Positions 60,761-64,000 of a stretch of 64,000 nt of DNA are shown one piece after another. The notes beneath the pieces are model-generated. The model was not told where the DNA came from. It did not search any database and saw only the letters and a list, made by a program, of their open reading frames with translations. The position numbers and the translations under genes are program-made. This stretch comes from Dermatophilaceae bacterium Soc4.6 (lineage in GTDB: Bacteria; Actinomycetota; Actinomycetes; Actinomycetales; Dermatophilaceae). The stretch's first letter is position 1, and every line of letters begins with the position of its first letter. The DNA is taken from NCBI GenBank assembly GCA_039889245.1, contig JAZGVH010000002.1, forward strand, positions 1,488,001-1,552,000. Direction: 5' to 3'.

Positions 60761-61438
60761 ATGTCGGCCCGCCCCCTGGAGGATCTCGTCCACCCCTCGT
60801 GGGTGCCCGCACTGGACCCGGTCCGCGAGACCATCACCCGCGTCGGCGAGTTCCTGCGCGAGGAGATCGCCGCCGGCCGCGGATACCTCCCCTCGGGTGA
60901 CGCCGTCCTGCGTGCCTTCCGCCAGCCCTTCGACGCCGTCAGGGTGCTCGTCGTGGGCCAGGACCCCTATCCCACCCCGGGCCACCCGGTGGGGCTCAGC
61001 TTCTCGGTGGCCGGTGACGTGCGGCCGGTGCCGCGCAGCCTGCGCAACATCTACGCCGAGCTCGGCACCGACCTCGGCCTGCCCGAGCCGACGTCGGGCG
61101 ACCTCACCCCGTGGGTCGACCAGGGGGTGCTCCTGCTCAACCGGGTGCTGACCGTGCGCCCCGGCGCGCCCGCGAGCCACCAGGGTCAGGGCTGGGAGGA
61201 CGTCACCCAGCAGGCCATCACCGCCCTCGCCGACCGCGGTGGCCCGCTGGTCGCGGTGCTCTGGGGTCGCCAGGCCCGCTCGCTCGGCCCCCTGCTCGGC
61301 GCGGTGCCGCGGGTCGAGAGCGCCCACCCCTCACCCCTGTCGGCCCGCTCCGGCTTCTTCGGCTCACGACCCTTCAGCAGGGTCAACGAGGCCCTCGTCG
61401 CCCAGGGTGGCCAGCCCGTCGACTGGACCCTCGCGTGA
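60761..61438 (+). CDS. ung: uracil-DNA glycosylase (family 1)
   Basis: Removes uracil from DNA and starts base excision repair. The 225-residue protein has the catalytic motif [14 protein letters not shown] (D68) and the DNA-intercalation motif [13 protein letters not shown] (H189), both complete. ATG 60761 is clear. Its TGA overlaps the GTG of the SGNH hydrolase (GTGA at 61435-61438), so the two are coupled, an unusual partner. Length fits the family. Confidence 0.96.
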   Translation: MSARPLEDLVHPSWVPALDPVRETITRVGEFLREEIAAGRGYLPSGDAVLRAFRQPFDAVRVLVVGQDPYPTPGHPVGLSFSVAGDVRPVPRSLRNIYAELGTDLGLPEPTSGDLTPWVDQGVLLLNRVLTVRPGAPASHQGQGWEDVTQQAITALADRGGPLVAVLWGRQARSLGPLLGAVPRVESAHPSPLSARSGFFGSRPFSRVNEALVAQGGQPVDWTLA

Positions 61439-62277
61439 CACCCCCCTCCCGGACACCCCCTCACCCGCCACGCCACTGGAGCCGCTACGTCGCCATCGGC
61501 GACTCCTTCAGCGAGGGCATGTCCGACCCGGACCCCGGCACGCCGGGCGCCTACCGCGGCTGGGCCGACCGCCTCGCCGAGCGGCTCGGAGAGCACGCCC
61601 GGGGCACCGGGAGCGAGCTGGGCTACGCCAACCTCGCCGTCCGCGGTCGCCTGCTCGCCGACATCGTCGGCCCGCAGCTCGAGGCCGCACTCACCCTGCA
61701 GCCCGACCTGGTGAGCATCGTCGGGGGTGGCAACGACATCCTGCGACCGACGGCCGACATCGACGCGCTGGCCGGCGAGCTCGAGCAGGCGGTGGCCCGC
61801 ATCCGGGCGACCGGGGCCGACGTGCTCATGGCGACCCCCGCCGACCCGTGGAAGGCGCCGCTGGTGCGGGCCGTCCGGGGTCGCACGGCCACCTACGCCG
61901 CCGCCATCTGGGGCATCGCGCAGCGTCAGGGCGCCTTCATGCTCGACCAGTGGACCCAGCCCTTCCTGCGCGACTGGCAGATGTGGAGCGAGGACCGCAT
62001 CCACCTCAGCCCCGAGGGGCACCGCCGGGTCGCCGCGGCCGCCGCGTGGACCCTCGGGCTGCCGACCGACGAGGCCGACTGGCGCGGCGCCGTCCCCCCT
62101 GCCCCCGTGCTGCGCCGGCGGGATGCCGCCGCGGCCGACGCCCGCTGGGCCCGCGACCACGTGGGCCCCTGGGTGCAGCGCCGCCTGCGCGGCCAGTCCT
62201 CCGGCGACGCGCTGACCGCCAAGCGTCCCTCGGTGACCCCCCTCGCCCCACCCCCACTCCCACCCCGGTCGACTTGA
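61435..62277 (+). CDS. SGNH/GDSL-family lipase or esterase
   Basis: A 280-residue hydrolase. The SGNH blocks are [12 protein letters not shown] (block I, catalytic Ser), IVGGGNDIL (block III, Asn) and [12 protein letters not shown] (block V, Asp and His). Block II Gly lies in NLAVRGRLL. No signal peptide is visible, so a cytoplasmic esterase or acyl hydrolase is inferred. The C-terminal about 60 residues are Pro/Arg-rich and disordered. GTG 61435 overlaps the ung stop. Substrate unknown. Confidence 0.9.
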   Translation: MTPPSRTPPHPPRHWSRYVAIGDSFSEGMSDPDPGTPGAYRGWADRLAERLGEHARGTGSELGYANLAVRGRLLADIVGPQLEAALTLQPDLVSIVGGGNDILRPTADIDALAGELEQAVARIRATGADVLMATPADPWKAPLVRAVRGRTATYAAAIWGIAQRQGAFMLDQWTQPFLRDWQMWSEDRIHLSPEGHRRVAAAAAWTLGLPTDEADWRGAVPPAPVLRRRDAAAADARWARDHVGPWVQRRLRGQSSGDALTAKRPSVTPLAPPPLPPRST

Positions 62278-62399
62278 CGCTGCGTCGAGTGCGGGGGGCG
62301 GGGGCTCGGGGGCGGGTCAGGGTCGATCCTGAGTGCGCCCGGACCACCGACACGCATACGGTGGGACGGACCCACTCACCACCCACGGGAGGAGCCGTC

Positions 62400-62831
62400 A
62401 TGGGCTTCATGGACAAGCTGAAGCAGAAGGCTCAGGAGTACGACCTCCAGGGCAAGGCCGGGCAGCTGGCCGACGGCATCGAGAAGACCGGCAAGCAGGC
62501 AGCCGAGAAGGCCGGAGAGATCGCCCACGAGAACCGCGCCAAGGTCGCATCGGGCCTCGACAAGGCGGGGGCCAAGTTCGACGAGCAGACCGACGGCAAG
62601 TACACCGACAAGGTGGCCAAGGCCAAGGGCATGGCCACCAAGGCGGTCGACCGGGTCGCCGAGCAGCGCCCCGACGCGGCGTCAGGCGCGGGCGCCCCCA
62701 CGGACACCACCCCCGGCTCGTATGCCGCGCCCGCTCCGACGACACCCGACGACGTCACGGAGGTGCCGCCCACCGCAGCCGGACCCTCGGGCGCCACCCC
62801 GCCGCCCGGGCCGCAGGACCCGTCCATCTGA
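62400..62831 (+). CDS. MT0933-type antitoxin homologue
   Basis: A 143-residue protein. Residues 1-90 are charged, helical and repetitive (MGFMDKLKQKAQEYDLQGKA, then KVASGLDKAGAKFDEQTDGKYTDKVAKAKGMATKAVDR), matching the MT0933/Rv0909 antitoxin family, which is described as the antitoxin for an SRPBCC toxin in mycobacteria. The C-terminal 55 residues are a Pro/Thr/Ala-rich tail. ATG 62400 has GGGAGGAG. No toxin gene is adjacent (the next gene is DUF4234-like), so this may act alone or with an unlinked SRPBCC protein. Many relatives are annotated this way without proof. Confidence 0.75.
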   Translation: MGFMDKLKQKAQEYDLQGKAGQLADGIEKTGKQAAEKAGEIAHENRAKVASGLDKAGAKFDEQTDGKYTDKVAKAKGMATKAVDRVAEQRPDAASGAGAPTDTTPGSYAAPAPTTPDDVTEVPPTAAGPSGATPPPGPQDPSI

Positions 62832-62861
62832 GCGCCGCGCTGCTGCTCGACGCTCGCCCCC

Positions 62862-62935
62862 GTCGCCCCGTCGCCCCGTCGCCCCGTCGCCCCGTCGCCC
62901 CGTCGCCCCGTCGCCCCGTCGCCCTGGGCGACGGG
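62862..62935. repeat. 8-bp tandem repeat GTCGCCCC followed by hairpin
   Basis: Seven perfect copies of GTCGCCCC (62862-62917) and a partial eighth lead into CCCGTCGCCC-t-GGGCGACGGG (62915-62935). It begins 30 bases after the antitoxin stop. The unit is not a multiple of three, consistent with non-coding DNA. It may act as a terminator and is likely to vary in copy number. Confidence 0.85.
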
Positions 62936-63029
62936 CGGCGGGCTGGGCGAACCACACCCGGAATCCCGGTCGAGGTGTGAGGATCGTCGTGACGCGTGAG
63001 CACCCGCGCACCGACTCGAGGGGACACCA

Positions 63030-63512
63030 GTGAGCAACGCCGGCCAATTCGGTCCGAACAGCTACCCGCAGGACGCCGTAGGCCCCTACGGCCCACCGCA
63101 GTGGTCCGCGGCAACCGGCCTGGCGATGAAGCGGCGCAACGTCGTCGCCGTCTGGCTGGGTCTTCCCCTCATCACCCTGGGCATCTACTCGTGGGTGTGG
63201 TGGTACAAGATCAACGCCGAGATGGGCCGCCTCGACCCGCGCCGTCCGGTCAGCGCCGGCACCAGCCTCCTGGCCATCACGCTGGGCAGCTTCCTCGTCG
63301 TGCCGCCCTACGTCAGCGTCTACAACACCGGCAAGCGGATCGCGCAGCGGCAGCAGTCCGTGGGCATCGGCTCGAGCTGCTCACCCGTCGTCGGGCTGGT
63401 GCTCGTCTTCTTCTTCGGCCTCTACACGCTCTACTACCAGTCGGAGCTCAACAAGATCACCGACCACCTCGGCGCTCCCCCGGTCGGCACCCCGGTGCGC
63501 CTCGCCTCCTGA
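63030..63512 (+). CDS. DUF4234-family membrane protein
   Basis: A 160-residue protein. The N-terminal 35 residues are polar (NSYPQDAVGPYGPP). Helix one: RNVVAVWLGLPLITLGIYSWVWWYKINAEMG, with the TLGIYSWVWWYKIN motif typical of DUF4234. Then a second helix region TSLLAITLGSFLVVPPYVSVYNTGKRIAQRQ and a final LVLVFFFGLYTLYYQSELNKI. Function unknown, probably an envelope protein. GTG 63030 has GAGGGG upstream. It is convergent with the ligase gene, 9 bp between stops. Confidence 0.85.
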   Translation: MSNAGQFGPNSYPQDAVGPYGPPQWSAATGLAMKRRNVVAVWLGLPLITLGIYSWVWWYKINAEMGRLDPRRPVSAGTSLLAITLGSFLVVPPYVSVYNTGKRIAQRQQSVGIGSSCSPVVGLVLVFFFGLYTLYYQSELNKITDHLGAPPVGTPVRLAS

Positions 63513-63521
63513 TCCGGCTGC

Positions 63522-64000
<479 letters not shown>

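Noticed and set aside
62862..62925. Possible CRISPR array
   Set aside because: Units are 8 bp, directly adjacent and have no spacers; it is a simple tandem repeat. No cas genes are present.

Overview
The window is very GC-rich DNA (roughly 70-73 % by eye) with strong third-position G/C bias, many GTG starts, ATGA/GTGA stop-start overlaps and Shine-Dalgarno cores of the GGAGG type. Coenzyme F420 synthesis (FbiC), an XPB-type helicase beside its companion protein, DUF2530/DUF3027/DUF3263 proteins, an IdeR-type regulator, HrcA/CIRCE control of groEL and a Tat-lipoprotein sugar binder all point to an actinobacterium. A member of Micrococcales, perhaps Intrasporangiaceae, is my inference. I see no tRNA, rRNA, prophage, insertion sequence or CRISPR array. 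It reads as ordinary chromosome.

Layout. 1-4.6 kb: an ApbE-type flavin transferase (cut by the window edge), secreted low-complexity proteins and an OmpR-type two-component system. 4.7-11.1 kb: a luciferase-like F420/flavin oxidoreductase, an SRPBCC protein, a glycosyltransferase, a DMT transporter and fbiC. 11.2-17.7 kb: a sugar uptake and degradation locus (two ABC permeases and a binding protein on the minus strand, a divergent GH42 beta-galactosidase plus DeoR regulator). 17.7-18.9 kb: an NlpC/P60 wall hydrolase preceded by a c-di-AMP (ydaO-type) riboswitch and three GTCAC boxes at 11-bp spacing that resemble MtrA sites. 19-29.5 kb: DtxR/IdeR, two MFS transporters, PdxH, a pentapeptide protein, SerC, MarR, DUF proteins, cold-shock protein and an aldose epimerase. 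29.5-36.4 kb: the helicase-associated protein plus XPB helicase pair, a decayed copy of the helicase 3' end, and a type II toxin-antitoxin pair. 36.5-47 kb: a BNR-repeat protein, DUF2200, a SigJ-like ECF sigma factor, DUF1059, a PhoP/MprA-like two-component system with an HtrA/PepD-like protease, a HelD/HelR-type ATPase, an HD hydrolase and an SRPBCC protein. 47-50.4 kb: a GH25 lysozyme with five tandem wall-associated repeats, then a DUF4031-NUDIX fusion. 50.5-64 kb: groEL with two CIRCE operators, HIT, OsmC, methyltransferase, WYL regulator, TIGR03086 protein, GNAT, DUF3263, a PLP decarboxylase, a HAD phosphatase, uracil-DNA glycosylase with an SGNH hydrolase, an MT0933-type antitoxin homologue, DUF4234 and the end of an ATP-dependent DNA ligase.

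Themes. Envelope stress and wall turnover recur (two two-component systems, PepD-like protease, NlpC/P60, GH25 lysozyme). DNA and RNA-polymerase maintenance recur (XPB helicase, HelR-like ATPase, Ung, ligase). F420 and PLP cofactor metabolism form a third group. The most notable non-coding observations are the stacked MtrA-box, promoter and c-di-AMP riboswitch leader; a structured intergenic element with a 12-codon ORF near 21.1 kb; a twin palindrome between divergent genes near 1.2 kb; a 28-bp-arm inverted repeat near 57.2 kb; and the fossil of the XPB helicase tail at 34.45 kb.
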